NCBI GenBank assembly: GCA_035628645.1
Contig: DASPJL010000135.1
Span: forward strand, 1-47,701
Source of the DNA: DASPJL01 sp035628645
GTDB lineage: Bacteria > Bacteroidota > Bacteroidia > Cytophagales > Cyclobacteriaceae
Direction of reading: 5' to 3'
Length of the DNA stretch: 47,701 nt
Below, in pieces: positions 9,081-16,671 of this stretch. Numbering within the stretch: the stretch's first letter is position 1; each line of letters begins with the position of its first letter. Made by a program: the position numbers and the translations under genes. The notes beneath the pieces are model-generated. The model was not told the origin of the DNA, ran no database searches, and saw nothing but the letters and a program-made list of their open reading frames with translations.

Positions 9081-9749
9081 TTAAAGACTTAAATATTTCA
9101 AAAGAAGGTCTAATCTGTCTTTATCAGTCGGAATGATATCGGTTTCCTGAAATTTGGCTATTATTTTATAATTATACCTTTCCAAAGTAGCGATGGCATA
9201 TGTGAGGTCCATTTTATTCAACTTTAGGGTAAGCTTAATTTTCAATGGATCAAGATCATCACTCGTTACATACGAGCAAAGGATTTTTAGATTATTGGAT
9301 TCAATTAGCCGGCTTATTTCAGCCAAAGAATAGTCATTCTCATTAAGAGATAAAACAAGAATTCCACCTGCCGTTTGAACCGCACTTATTTGGGCAAATG
9401 CAGACAGCAGAGTTTCCTTTACTGAGATCACTCCTTTGTAGTCTCTTTGATCATCAACGACAGCTATTACTTCTAAATGATTGTCTGATGCTATTTTTAT
9501 AACATCATAAAAGTGTTGGTGAGGCAGCACAAATACTTCTTCAGCGCTTAAAGCATAATCAGAAATATGCGGACCTCCATTTGATCCGTCATAAAAAGAA
9601 TAATCGTTTATTAAACCTTTATATTCTGAATTGTCTAAAACAGGTAATTGATTGGATCGGAACTCTTCCATCCAGTCCAATGCCTTATCCACCGTATCTG
9701 TAGGTTTAAGGGTTGGTATCATAGGATTAATGAGTTCCTCAGCTATCAT
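9081..9749 (-). CDS. CBS-domain protein
   Basis: A 222-residue soluble protein. Residues ~5-120 form a pair of CBS motifs: 'MIPTLKPTDTVDKALDWM' with 'LPVLDNSEYKGLI', then 'HQHFYDVIKIASDNHLEVIAVVDD' with 'YKGVISVKETL'. Residues ~125-222 resemble an ACT-like alpha/beta domain ('GGILVLSLNENDYSLAEISRLIES'). CBS pairs usually bind adenine nucleotides; here the target is unknown. It begins 1 base after the hydrolase gene and lies directly before nadK, so an adenylate- or NAD-sensing role is tempting, but this is inference only. Confidence 0.8.
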   Translation of the reverse strand: MIAEELINPMIPTLKPTDTVDKALDWMEEFRSNQLPVLDNSEYKGLINDYSFYDGSNGGPHISDYALSAEEVFVLPHQHFYDVIKIASDNHLEVIAVVDDQRDYKGVISVKETLLSAFAQISAVQTAGGILVLSLNENDYSLAEISRLIESNNLKILCSYVTSDDLDPLKIKLTLKLNKMDLTYAIATLERYNYKIIAKFQETDIIPTDKDRLDLLLKYLSL

Positions 9750-9750
9750 A

Positions 9751-10506
9751 TCAGTTCATGTTCAGAAAGTCAGTTAAAATCGCATTAAATTTTTCAGGAT
9801 GCTCCATCATGGGAGCATGTCCGCACTTATCTATAAATTTTAAAGTAGAACCTTTTATCAGGTTATTAAACTCATGTGCCACATGAGGTGGGGTAATAGT
9901 ATCATTCAATCCCCAAATAAGCAAGGAAGCAGCTGTAATTTTATGAAGTTCCTTTGCCATATTATTTCGTTGGGCTGATTTTGCTATGGCTACTATCCTC
10001 AAACATTTTGGAATATCCTTGGTGATATCAAAAACTTCGTCTACCAGTTCTTTTGTTGCAGTTTCAGGGCTGTAAAAGGTATAAGCTACTCTTTCCTTTA
10101 TATAATCGTAGCTTCCTCTTTTAGGAAACGAACCGCCCATTGAATTTTCAAAAAGCCCCGAACTCCCTGTTAATATAAGCCTTTTAACCTTCTCATGGTT
10201 ATTCAGGGTATAAATAAGACCAACATGACCTCCCAATGAATTTCCTAATAATGAAAACTCATTCAGGTTCTTCATTTTTACGAAATTTTCAATGAATAAA
10301 ACCAACCCCTCCAATCCGGCTTCTCTTACAGGCATTTCATATATAGGCATAAGTGGAATTATCACTCTGTACTTTGAGGAAAACCCTGAAATAACGCCTT
10401 CCCAGTTACTTAGCGCTCCAAATAAACCATGCAATAGAAGTAATACTTCTCCTTCTCCTTCATCTATATACTTGTATCCAGCTTCTTTTTTTACTTCAAA
10501 AAACAT
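9751..10506 (-). CDS. Alpha/beta-fold hydrolase
   Basis: A 251-residue enzyme with the full serine-hydrolase triad: nucleophile Ser90 in GNSLGGH, acid Asp202 in 'WGLNDTITPP' and His230 in 'CGHAPMMEHPEKF'. The oxyanion HG motif is in 'LLLLHGLFG' (residues 22-30). There is no signal peptide, so it should be cytoplasmic. The substrate cannot be read from sequence; the family includes esterases, C-C bond hydrolases and haloperoxidase-like proteins. It is one base upstream of the CBS gene and probably in the same transcript. Confidence 0.85.
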   Translation of the reverse strand: MFFEVKKEAGYKYIDEGEGEVLLLLHGLFGALSNWEGVISGFSSKYRVIIPLMPIYEMPVREAGLEGLVLFIENFVKMKNLNEFSLLGNSLGGHVGLIYTLNNHEKVKRLILTGSSGLFENSMGGSFPKRGSYDYIKERVAYTFYSPETATKELVDEVFDITKDIPKCLRIVAIAKSAQRNNMAKELHKITAASLLIWGLNDTITPPHVAHEFNNLIKGSTLKFIDKCGHAPMMEHPEKFNAILTDFLNMN

Positions 10507-10538
10507 CTCTTTAAATATCTATAATCGTGTTAATTCTT

Positions 10539-11108
10539 TTACTTGTTTAATTTATAATAAGTTAACCAGTTTGATAAAATTTGTTTGCCTTCCGGGGTCA
10601 TTATCGCTTCCGGATGGAATTGTATACCCCTTAAAGGTAATTCATTATGTTTAATGGCCATAATTTCATTTAATTCTGTTTTTGCTATAACTTCTAATTT
10701 TGAAGTAATATTATTTAAAATTAATGAGTGATATCGGGTTACATTTATTTTTTTAGGTAAATTCCTAAATAATAAATCATCCTCAATGTCTATTTCAGAA
10801 ATTTTTCCATGCATAGGCCGGCTTCCTTTTTCCAGGGAAGCCCCAAAATAAGTGCCTATCGCCTGATGACCTAAACATATTCCTAAGATGGGCAATTTAT
10901 TGTGGTAATAGTCAACCACCTCCATTAGATTTCCTGATTTGATGGGAGTTCCAGGACCAGGAGATAAAACTATTCCTGTGAAATCTTTTTTCTTGATATT
11001 TTCTAAAGATTCATTATTTCTTAAAATGGTTACTTCTGCCCCGCTCTGAAACAGATAATCATATAAGTTATAGGTAAATGAATCAAAATTGTCCAGAAGA
11101 AGAATCAC
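10539..11108 (-). CDS. pabA: Glutamine amidotransferase subunit of aminodeoxychorismate/anthranilate synthase (PabA/TrpG type)
   Basis: A 189-residue class I glutamine amidotransferase. The triad is present: Cys78 in GICLGHQ, His165 and Glu167 in 'GIQFHPEAIM'. 'LLLDNFDSFTYNL' at the N-terminus and 'LSPGPGTP' are typical of PabA/TrpG. It supplies ammonia from glutamine for p-aminobenzoate (folate) or anthranilate (tryptophan) synthesis; one protein may serve both. No partner synthase or trp gene is nearby, so pabA and trpG cannot be told apart. The start is GTG, and it begins immediately after the TAG stop of the YqeY gene, which points to translational coupling. Confidence 0.85.
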   Translation of the reverse strand: MILLLDNFDSFTYNLYDYLFQSGAEVTILRNNESLENIKKKDFTGIVLSPGPGTPIKSGNLMEVVDYYHNKLPILGICLGHQAIGTYFGASLEKGSRPMHGKISEIDIEDDLLFRNLPKKINVTRYHSLILNNITSKLEVIAKTELNEIMAIKHNELPLRGIQFHPEAIMTPEGKQILSNWLTYYKLNK

Positions 11109-11561
11109 CTACGAGGATAAAAGAGTTTTTGTTAAGGAAGAAATGGTTTTACCATCGGCCATTCCAGCAAGTTCTTTGGTTGCCGTTCCCATTACCTTTC
11201 CCATGTCACCAGGTCCTTTTGCGCCTACTTTTTCAATGATGGCTTTTAGCTTTTCTTTAACTTCCTCGTCAGATAGTTGCTTAGGTAAGTATTTGTTAAT
11301 TATTTCTAATTCATCTACTTCAGTTTTTTCTAAGTCAGCCCTTCCCTGTTGTTTGTATATTTCTGCAGAATCTTTTCTTTGCTTGGCTGCTTTTGTTAAA
11401 AGCTTGACTTCAGCATCTTTATCCAGTCCGTCAATTCCTCCCTTTTCAGTTTCTGCCAACAGAATTAATGACTTTATACCTCTAAGTGCACGAAGGGCAT
11501 CTTTATCTTTTGCAAGCATTGCTTTTTTAATATCCGATTCTACCTGTTCTTTAAGACTCAT
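11109..11561 (-). CDS. GatB/YqeY domain protein
   Basis: A 150-residue protein spanning a complete YqeY domain: 'MSLKEQVESDIKKAMLAKDKD', 'LRGIKSLILLAETEK' and the C-terminal 'GPGDMGKVMGTATKEL' lobe. This fold is related to the tail domain of GatB, the tRNA-dependent amidotransferase subunit, and may bind tRNA, but the physiological role of stand-alone YqeY proteins is not settled. Its stop abuts the GTG start of the amidotransferase gene. It is upstream in the same probable transcript. Confidence 0.88.
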   Translation of the reverse strand: MSLKEQVESDIKKAMLAKDKDALRALRGIKSLILLAETEKGGIDGLDKDAEVKLLTKAAKQRKDSAEIYKQQGRADLEKTEVDELEIINKYLPKQLSDEEVKEKLKAIIEKVGAKGPGDMGKVMGTATKELAGMADGKTISSLTKTLLSS

Positions 11562-11623
11562 ATTATTTAAAATTTAATTAATGCGATTTTAATGGAAAAT
11601 TTGAAATCGAAGAAAGAATCCTA

Positions 11624-12448
11624 TTACAAATAGGTCTCCAACAATGATTTCATAGAATCTCTTAATTTAGCTGCCTCCCTGGCTGCATCAGCTTCAAAAG
11701 TACTCCCATTCGAGGCGTAGATTATTCCCCTCGAAGAATTTACGAGAAGGCCGCAATTGGAATTAAAACCATTTTTTGAAATTTCCTTGAGGTCCCCACC
11801 TTGAGCACCCACACCAGGTACCAAATAAAAGTTATCGGGGGCTATTTTTCTAACCTCTTTAAATGTTTCCGGATGTGTGGCTCCGATTACAAACATTATC
11901 TGATCATCAGTGCCCCATTCTCTACATTTTTCAATGACCAGTTGATAAAGCTTTTTATTTTCAATTTTTAAGGTCTGGAAATCTTCACTTCCCGGGTTTG
12001 AAGTATGGGCAAGAACAATTACCCATTTGTCCTTATATTCTAGAAAAGGAACAATGGAATCCTTTCCCATATAAGGAGCTACGGTGATGGAATCAAAATT
12101 TAATTTTGAATATTGGGGATCAAAAAAAGCTCTGGCATATAGTCCTGAGGTATTTCCTATATCTCCTCTTTTTGCGTCAGCTATGGTAAAAATATCTTTG
12201 GGGATATAATTTATTGTTTTTTCAAGGCTTTCCCAGCCTTTAGAACCCATGCTTTCATAAAAAGCTATGTTTGGTTTATAAGCTACACAGTATTGGTAGG
12301 TTGCGTCAATTATTCTTTTATTAAATTCGAAAATAGGATCCTCGAATTTTAGCAAATGTGCAGGAATTTTTTTTATGTCGGTATCAAGTCCTATGCATAA
12401 ATAGGAGCTTTTCTTACGGATATTTTCAAAAAGCTGTTCTTTGGTCAA
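11624..12448 (-). CDS. pyrF: Orotidine-5'-phosphate decarboxylase (type 2)
   Basis: A 274-residue enzyme of the longer, type 2 PyrF group. The catalytic Asp-Lys-Asp set is in 'DAKRGDIGNTSG' (D91, K93, D96), and the phosphate loop 'VPGVGAQGGD' lies near residue 213. It carries out the last step of UMP synthesis, OMP to UMP. The N-terminal 'YLCIGLDTDIKKIP' is typical of the subgroup. pyrD is elsewhere in the window and upp is in between, so the pyrimidine genes are scattered rather than in one operon. Confidence 0.95.
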   Translation of the reverse strand: MTKEQLFENIRKKSSYLCIGLDTDIKKIPAHLLKFEDPIFEFNKRIIDATYQYCVAYKPNIAFYESMGSKGWESLEKTINYIPKDIFTIADAKRGDIGNTSGLYARAFFDPQYSKLNFDSITVAPYMGKDSIVPFLEYKDKWVIVLAHTSNPGSEDFQTLKIENKKLYQLVIEKCREWGTDDQIMFVIGATHPETFKEVRKIAPDNFYLVPGVGAQGGDLKEISKNGFNSNCGLLVNSSRGIIYASNGSTFEADAAREAAKLRDSMKSLLETYL

Positions 12449-12515
12449 TGATTTAAAAATTTACATGAATGAGTTTTGCAGAAGAATTGTCTTACTTTTC
12501 CTGGAATATTTGAAA

Positions 12516-12523
12516 CAAAAATA
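12516..12523 (-). promoter_or_regulatory. Candidate -7 box for pyrF
   Basis: Reads TATTTTTG on the minus strand, an exact TAnnTTTG match 68 bases before the pyrF start in a 167-base gene-free gap. Chance occurrence is possible. Confidence 0.35.
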
Positions 12524-12615
12524 AGAGATAAATAGAAATGAAGATTTTAAATTAAAATAGTTGATTAGTTTTATATCAAAACCTCCAGCTTCGGTCTGCG
12601 AGCTTCCAACTAATT

Positions 12616-12909
12616 TTAATCCATTCCTCCCATGCAGTCCATACAGGCATTTGCAAAAGAATCATAATAGTCATAAGCAGGGCCTGGCTTTCCAAAAATG
12701 GTTATTATCTTATCCAACCTGATTTTAGCATTGGAATCCAATAATAGAAAATCGCCCTCTTTTTCTTTCAGAATTTCCTTAACCGTCCCTTTTTCAGATT
12801 CTATCTGGTTTCCATCCTGAAAAAAATGGATCACTCCGTCCAGTTTTTTTGATTTAGCTTCGTCAAGAATTTCATAATAAACATAGTCAATGGGTGTAAA
12901 TGAGTCCAT
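12616..12909 (-). CDS. Small conserved-looking hypothetical protein, 97 residues
   Basis: Not recognised. An acidic soluble protein without signal peptide or membrane segment. It has an alternating beta-rich pattern ('KKLDGVIHFFQDGNQ', 'KEKEGDFLLLDSNAKIRLDKIITIFG') that could be an Rho-cold-shock-like or SH3-like small barrel. The C-terminal tail 'ANACMDCMGGMD' holds two Cys spaced CMDC, a possible metal or redox site. Codon use and composition match its neighbours. It lies alone between pyrF and an enoyl-CoA hydratase gene with short repeats on its upstream side. The ATG at 12909 is the only good start. Confidence 0.65.
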   Translation of the reverse strand: MDSFTPIDYVYYEILDEAKSKKLDGVIHFFQDGNQIESEKGTVKEILKEKEGDFLLLDSNAKIRLDKIITIFGKPGPAYDYYDSFANACMDCMGGMD

Positions 12910-12918
12910 GATTGAAAT

Positions 12919-12981
12919 AAATGTTAAATGTTAAATTTTCGTCTTTAAAACTTCCAACTTCCCATCTTCTAACTTCCCACT
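12919..12981. repeat. Short degenerate intergenic repeats (ATGTTAAATGTTAA and CTTCCAACTTCCC types)
   Basis: Between two minus-strand genes, 12919-12938 holds a 7-base-period ATGTTAA tandem. 12949-12981 holds a 7-base-type CTTCCAACTTCCC series. Similar strings recur in other intergenic gaps of this window (families A and B in the findings). No gene is present here. Confidence 0.6.
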
Positions 12982-12984
12982 CCT

Positions 12985-13773
12985 TTAATTCCAGGAAGGT
13001 GTTTCCTTATTCAAAAATGCTTTTACTCCTTTTTTGAAGTCTTCGGTTTCTCTCATTTTAGCATTTGATTCGCAGGCAAGGTTTAAAGCATCTTCTATTG
13101 AAGAATTTTGACTTTTAATCACCAATTCCTTTGTTAAAGAAACAGATAAAGAGGAAGTATGGTTTACAGATTCTGTTGCAAATTTTAAAACTGCCTCTTC
13201 TATTTCTTCAGGGGCGACTACCTTCGAAATTAATCCAACTGATTTTGCGGTTTCTGCTGAAATAAGATTTCCGGAAAGAAGAAGTTCTTTAGCTTTTCCT
13301 TCTCCAATTTTTCTTATTAAGAAAACCAAAACCAAAGCAGGTATAAATCCCAGCTTTACTTCTGTAAATCCAAAATTTGCTTCAGGAACAGAAAAAGCGA
13401 AGTCAACAACAGTAACTAATCCTGCACCGCCGGCAATAGCATGTCCTTTTATCTGAGCGACAACAATTTTTTTGAAAGTATAAATCTGGTAAAACAGGTT
13501 TTTTAAATTTGTAGAATCTTCCAGATTTTCTTTATAACTATTTTGAGAGAGTTGTTGCAAATATTCCAGGTCCGCCCCTGCGCAAAAAGCTTTTCCTTCT
13601 GCTTTTAATACCACCACTTTTACGAGATCATCGGTTTCAGCTTTTTTAAAAGCTAGAGAGAGCTCTTCTACTAAATCAGCATTCAGTGCATTTCGTTTTT
13701 CAGGACGGTTTAAGGTGATGAAACCAATTCTATTTTGGGTTTCATATTTTAGATACTTAAAAATCCTGTCCAT
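12985..13773 (-). CDS. Enoyl-CoA hydratase/isomerase family protein
   Basis: A 262-residue crotonase-fold enzyme. The CoA/oxyanion-hole motifs are 'GKAFCAGADLEYLQ' (about residue 60) and 'HAIAGGAGLVTVVDFAFS' (about residue 115), followed by 'TEVKLGFIPALV', where the usual catalytic Glu region lies. Crotonases hydrate or isomerise enoyl-CoA in fatty acid or branched-chain amino acid breakdown. The 'TEVKLGFIPA' pattern is common in the methylglutaconyl-CoA hydratase-like branch, but the exact substrate is uncertain. It sits alone, with an 18-base gap from the preceding Wzi-like gene. Confidence 0.87.
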   Translation of the reverse strand: MDRIFKYLKYETQNRIGFITLNRPEKRNALNADLVEELSLAFKKAETDDLVKVVVLKAEGKAFCAGADLEYLQQLSQNSYKENLEDSTNLKNLFYQIYTFKKIVVAQIKGHAIAGGAGLVTVVDFAFSVPEANFGFTEVKLGFIPALVLVFLIRKIGEGKAKELLLSGNLISAETAKSVGLISKVVAPEEIEEAVLKFATESVNHTSSLSVSLTKELVIKSQNSSIEDALNLACESNAKMRETEDFKKGVKAFLNKETPSWN

Positions 13774-13791
13774 AATGCAATTTATTAAAAA

Positions 13792-15480
13792 TTAAAATTC
13801 ATAATTCCGTGAAGCAATATTCCATCTCAGGCTTGCAAAGGTATAACTGGTGTTTTTTATGTTTCCAGGCAGGTCGGTATCATTAATACGGAAAGTTTGT
13901 TTTAAATCCAGCCAGAAGTTGTGTTTTAACATATAACTCAAGGTAAGATCCCCATAGATGATATTGTTTGGAATACCCTGTGATATTGAATTTCCATATT
14001 CATTTCTATCTTTTGTATAGTCTCTGAAAATATTTCCTCCAAAGTTCTTTTCTGAAGAGTCCTCTCCCTTTTCTGCATAAATTCCCTTTAAAACCACAAA
14101 TAATCGGGAAATGGGTTGATATCTGATAATTCCAACAAATTCACGGAAATTAGCCCCTAACGGATGGGCAAGCGGTTGATTATAGTGAGAATAATTGGTG
14201 AAATTATCATCATGAGCATAAGTGAACGGTCTTGCTATATTCAATTCTCCCTGAATATCAAGGTTTTTAATTCCGGCAACATTAATATATTTAAATCCTC
14301 CCTGGGCGGCAAACTTATTTCCCCACCATCCATTTCCTGCTTTTAATTCCTTCGCTAAAAATTCATCCAACAAGAATTGTCCATATAAGGAAAAGCTTTT
14401 AAACAGAATCCATCTGAAGTCCAGTCCGACAAAGGCATTGTCAGGACTTCCCGAATGTTGTTCTATAGACCGGTAAAAAATTATTGGATTTAAATAATTT
14501 ACATCGAAGGCATTATTACTTATTGTATCCCTTTCTCCAAATACAATAGATTCAAAAGCCCCGATACTTAAGTTTTTAGTAATGTTTACGTTCAAATGAT
14601 GAAACGCAAAATATTTATTCGGGAAAGGAGTGCCGCCAAATAACCCTGTATTATTCCCTATCACATTGGCCTTCATCTGGGCAAAAATATTGGTGTAATT
14701 GATCCTCCAGACTTTTGTATTGAGTTTTAAAAATAAATAGGGAGCCGATTGATCAGATAAAACGAGGGAACGATAACCATTTCCTACAAAAAATTTATCG
14801 TGGCCAAATTGCAAATTGATGTTTTTGATAGGATCAAAGCTGATGTAACCTCGTGTATGAAAAAAGTCGTACTCCGAAGTTGAGCCATAAGTTTTCCAGA
14901 ATCCTTCATTGGGAACGGCCTTAGTTGCCAAAACCCTTTGCTGAACATAACCCGGAGAACGCATTTGATTATCCGTAAGAAAAGTGTAAAAACCTAGTTT
15001 CTTGCTTATCATTCCTCTGAGCTCAATCCCTCTTGAGTTAATATAAGGTGTTCCATTTGCTGAATTATCCTGGCCCAATCCCAAATACAAAACAGGGTTT
15101 ACCTGGAGATTGAAATCCTCAATGTCTACTGAATAAAAAGCGTTCTCTTTTCTATAGAATTTCTTTAAAAGGGGTTTCTTTGAATCACCTTTATTTAAGG
15201 CAGACCATTCCCAGTTATCGCTCTGTAAATAATCTATATTAAACTTATCCACTTTACTTAGCCTTAAGGAATCCGTACGCATGGAATCAGCTAAATCAGC
15301 TACTCCTTTCCTGGTAAAAGGCTTGATTACATTGTGGTACGCATCGTAATTTCCTCCCTGGAGAATCTCATATCTTTCAACCAGATGCTGATAATCACTA
15401 TTTAAAGGCGTATTAACAGATTGGGCACTGACTGTTGAAATTCCGACAACAAAAAATAAAATTATTTTATATAACTTCAT
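13792..15480 (-). CDS. Wzi/RemB-like outer membrane barrel protein (capsule assembly family)
   Basis: A 562-residue protein when started at the ATG at 15480, which begins on a signal peptide ('MKLYKIILFFVVGISTVSAQ'). An extension to 15585 is open but has no signal-like start and crosses repeat debris. The mature part begins with helical 'DYQHLVERYEILQGG' and continues as a long barrel rich in aromatic strands, with 'NLQFGHDKFFVGNGYRSLVLSDQSAPY' as the recognisable Wzi-family stretch (only part is needed for recognition). Wzi-type proteins bind capsule or other exopolysaccharide at the cell surface; in gliding Bacteroidota a relative, RemB, is linked to motility. No polysaccharide genes are adjacent, so the ligand is unknown. 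Confidence 0.75.
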   Translation of the reverse strand: MKLYKIILFFVVGISTVSAQSVNTPLNSDYQHLVERYEILQGGNYDAYHNVIKPFTRKGVADLADSMRTDSLRLSKVDKFNIDYLQSDNWEWSALNKGDSKKPLLKKFYRKENAFYSVDIEDFNLQVNPVLYLGLGQDNSANGTPYINSRGIELRGMISKKLGFYTFLTDNQMRSPGYVQQRVLATKAVPNEGFWKTYGSTSEYDFFHTRGYISFDPIKNINLQFGHDKFFVGNGYRSLVLSDQSAPYLFLKLNTKVWRINYTNIFAQMKANVIGNNTGLFGGTPFPNKYFAFHHLNVNITKNLSIGAFESIVFGERDTISNNAFDVNYLNPIIFYRSIEQHSGSPDNAFVGLDFRWILFKSFSLYGQFLLDEFLAKELKAGNGWWGNKFAAQGGFKYINVAGIKNLDIQGELNIARPFTYAHDDNFTNYSHYNQPLAHPLGANFREFVGIIRYQPISRLFVVLKGIYAEKGEDSSEKNFGGNIFRDYTKDRNEYGNSISQGIPNNIIYGDLTLSYMLKHNFWLDLKQTFRINDTDLPGNIKNTSYTFASLRWNIASRNYEF

Positions 15481-15540
15481 AACTAGGTTTGAACGATGCA
15501 AATTAGCAATTGTAAAATAAGGAAATAAGTTAAAGGAGAC

Positions 15541-15569
15541 ATGAATACAAGCAAATAAAATATATTGAT
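15541..15569 (+). pseudogene. Remnant of the 5' end of the small acidic gene at 15830
   Basis: The first ~29 bases, from ATGAATACAAG onward, match the start of the intact gene at 15830 with one missing base and one substitution. The missing base shifts the frame to a TAA after five codons. The likeness stops where the partial upp copy begins. It lies in the leader of the divergent Wzi-like gene. Confidence 0.65.
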
Positions 15570-15579
15570 AAAAAACTAA

Positions 15580-15655
15580 TAACAATATTGAATCTAACGG
15601 TATGATTTTTAATCTTTCAGCGAATAATGCCCGTCATTTGATCTGGAGTTAAGGT
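15580..15655 (+). pseudogene. Broken second copy of the upp 5' end
   Basis: Bases 15580-15628 are identical over 49 bases to 16623-16671, which spans the upp leader, ATG and first nine codons. Beyond this, likeness continues with a 6-base gap and substitutions to about 15655, where an in-frame TAA closes a 16-codon frame (start 15602). Upstream likeness extends weakly back to about 15566. It is therefore a decayed fragment, not a functional gene. Confidence 0.85.
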
Positions 15656-15829
15656 ATTAATAATGAATCACTATTATCCTAATTTTAAGAAAGGGTTTGG
15701 AAAAAATGCTTTTACTTATAACCTGGCTTGATCAATTTAAGACATGAAATGAGCATAAACAGAAGCATATCCGAACGAGGATGATTATCTGCGAATTCCA
15801 TTTGACAATTAAAAAACGACTATATACAT
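15656..15829. other. Gene-free spacer upstream of the small acidic gene
   Basis: About 174 bases between the broken upp copy and the small acidic gene. No ORF, hairpin or exact TAnnTTTG box was seen. It may be decayed upp sequence or the original upstream flank of the inserted gene pair. Confidence 0.5.
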
Positions 15830-16030
15830 ATGAATACAAGACAAATAAAATATATCGATGAGGAAGAGGACACTTTAGAACTGGAGGTTGAATGGGCAAT
15901 TAATCGGAGTATGGAAGATTGCTTAATTGAATATTGCAAACACATAATCAGTAATTATGCTATTGCCGGAATAGATGTTATCAATTTTCCCATAAAACGA
16001 AATATATATTATTTGGATAATGAAGAATAA
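15830..16030 (+). CDS. Small acidic hypothetical protein (possible partner of the nucleotidyltransferase)
   Basis: Not recognised. 66 residues, with a strongly acidic first third ('DEEEDTLELEVEWAINRSMED') and a likely amphipathic helix 'CLIEYCKHIISNYAIAGIDV'. No signal peptide. Its last 11 bases overlap the start of the nucleotidyltransferase gene in another frame, so the pair should be translationally coupled. A small acidic upstream gene overlapping a nucleotidyltransferase gene is a layout often seen for toxin-antitoxin modules, but nothing in the sequence proves that. A broken copy of its 5' end lies at 15541-15569. Confidence 0.6.
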   Translation: MNTRQIKYIDEEEDTLELEVEWAINRSMEDCLIEYCKHIISNYAIAGIDVINFPIKRNIYYLDNEE

Positions 16031-16511
16031 TCTTAATAATGTTTTCCCTTCTCATTTTAGAGAATTTATTGAGGCGTTGAATAGAAATAACGTAGAATAC
16101 CTTCTCATAGGTGGATATGCAGTAGGAGCTTATGGACATATTAGAGGGACAGGTGATTTAGATATATTTATTAACGCAACAGAAGAAAATGCAAATCGAA
16201 TCCTTTCGGCCTGTATCGATTTTGGAATAGCAAAAGAAGATCTAAAGAAAGAAATGTTTATAGTTCCTAAAATGATTGGAATTGGGGAAATTCCATTAAG
16301 AATTGAGATATTGAAAAAATTAGATACTATTGATTTCAGATACGCTTATCAACGGGTCAGAAAAGTTGTCATAGATAATTTGCATATCAACGTGATATCT
16401 CTTGAAGATCTGATTCTGTTAAAGAAAGCAGCTATAAAGGGAAGGAGTAAAGCAAGAGATACTGAAGACCTAACTTTCCTTCAAAAACTTAGGGCTAAGC
16501 TTTCCACTTAA
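16020..16511 (+). CDS. Nucleotidyltransferase of the MNT/AbiEii-like superfamily
   Basis: A 163-residue protein with the pol-beta-type nucleotidyltransferase signature: Gly31-Gly32 in 'YLLIGGYAVGAYGH', then 'RGTGDLDIFI' with metal-binding Asp46 and Asp48, and a third acidic residue, likely Glu96, in 'LRIEIL'. The C-terminal part ('ISLEDLILLKKAAIKGRSKARDTEDL') matches the helical end of DUF6036-like or AbiEii-like proteins. Members add nucleotides to tRNA or proteins, and some act as toxins or antitoxins. No HEPN gene is next to it. It overlaps the 66-residue gene and lies directly upstream of upp, inside duplicated sequence, so it is probably a recent arrival. Confidence 0.82.
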   Translation: MKNNLNNVFPSHFREFIEALNRNNVEYLLIGGYAVGAYGHIRGTGDLDIFINATEENANRILSACIDFGIAKEDLKKEMFIVPKMIGIGEIPLRIEILKKLDTIDFRYAYQRVRKVVIDNLHINVISLEDLILLKKAAIKGRSKARDTEDLTFLQKLRAKLST

Positions 16512-16622
16512 ACATAAAGTTATAAATATTTAAAATGTTTCAATTGAATAGTGAAGGCGAAACTGTTGTCTATTTTTATCTTTTTCTTTCAATCCTAAAT
16601 AGAATTAGTGATTAACAACTGG

Positions 16623-16671
16623 TAACAATATTGAATCTAACGGTATGATTTTTAATCTTTCAGCGAATAAT
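16623..16671 (+). repeat. Intact-side copy of the 49-base upp leader/start repeat
   Basis: Identical to 15580-15628 over all 49 bases, in the same orientation, 1043 bases apart. It covers the last 22 bases of the upp leader and the first 27 bases of the coding sequence. The two copies bracket the small acidic gene and the nucleotidyltransferase gene. Confidence 0.9.

Noticed and set aside
11089..11577. A 162-codon plus-strand ORF over the YqeY gene
   Set aside because: It mirrors the YqeY coding sequence on the other strand; its Ser/Ala-rich product has no domain pattern, while the minus-strand product is a clear YqeY domain.
15481..15585. A 35-residue N-terminal extension of the Wzi-like protein
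   Set aside because: The ATG at 15480 begins exactly on a signal peptide; the extension crosses remnant repeat sequence and would bury the signal peptide.
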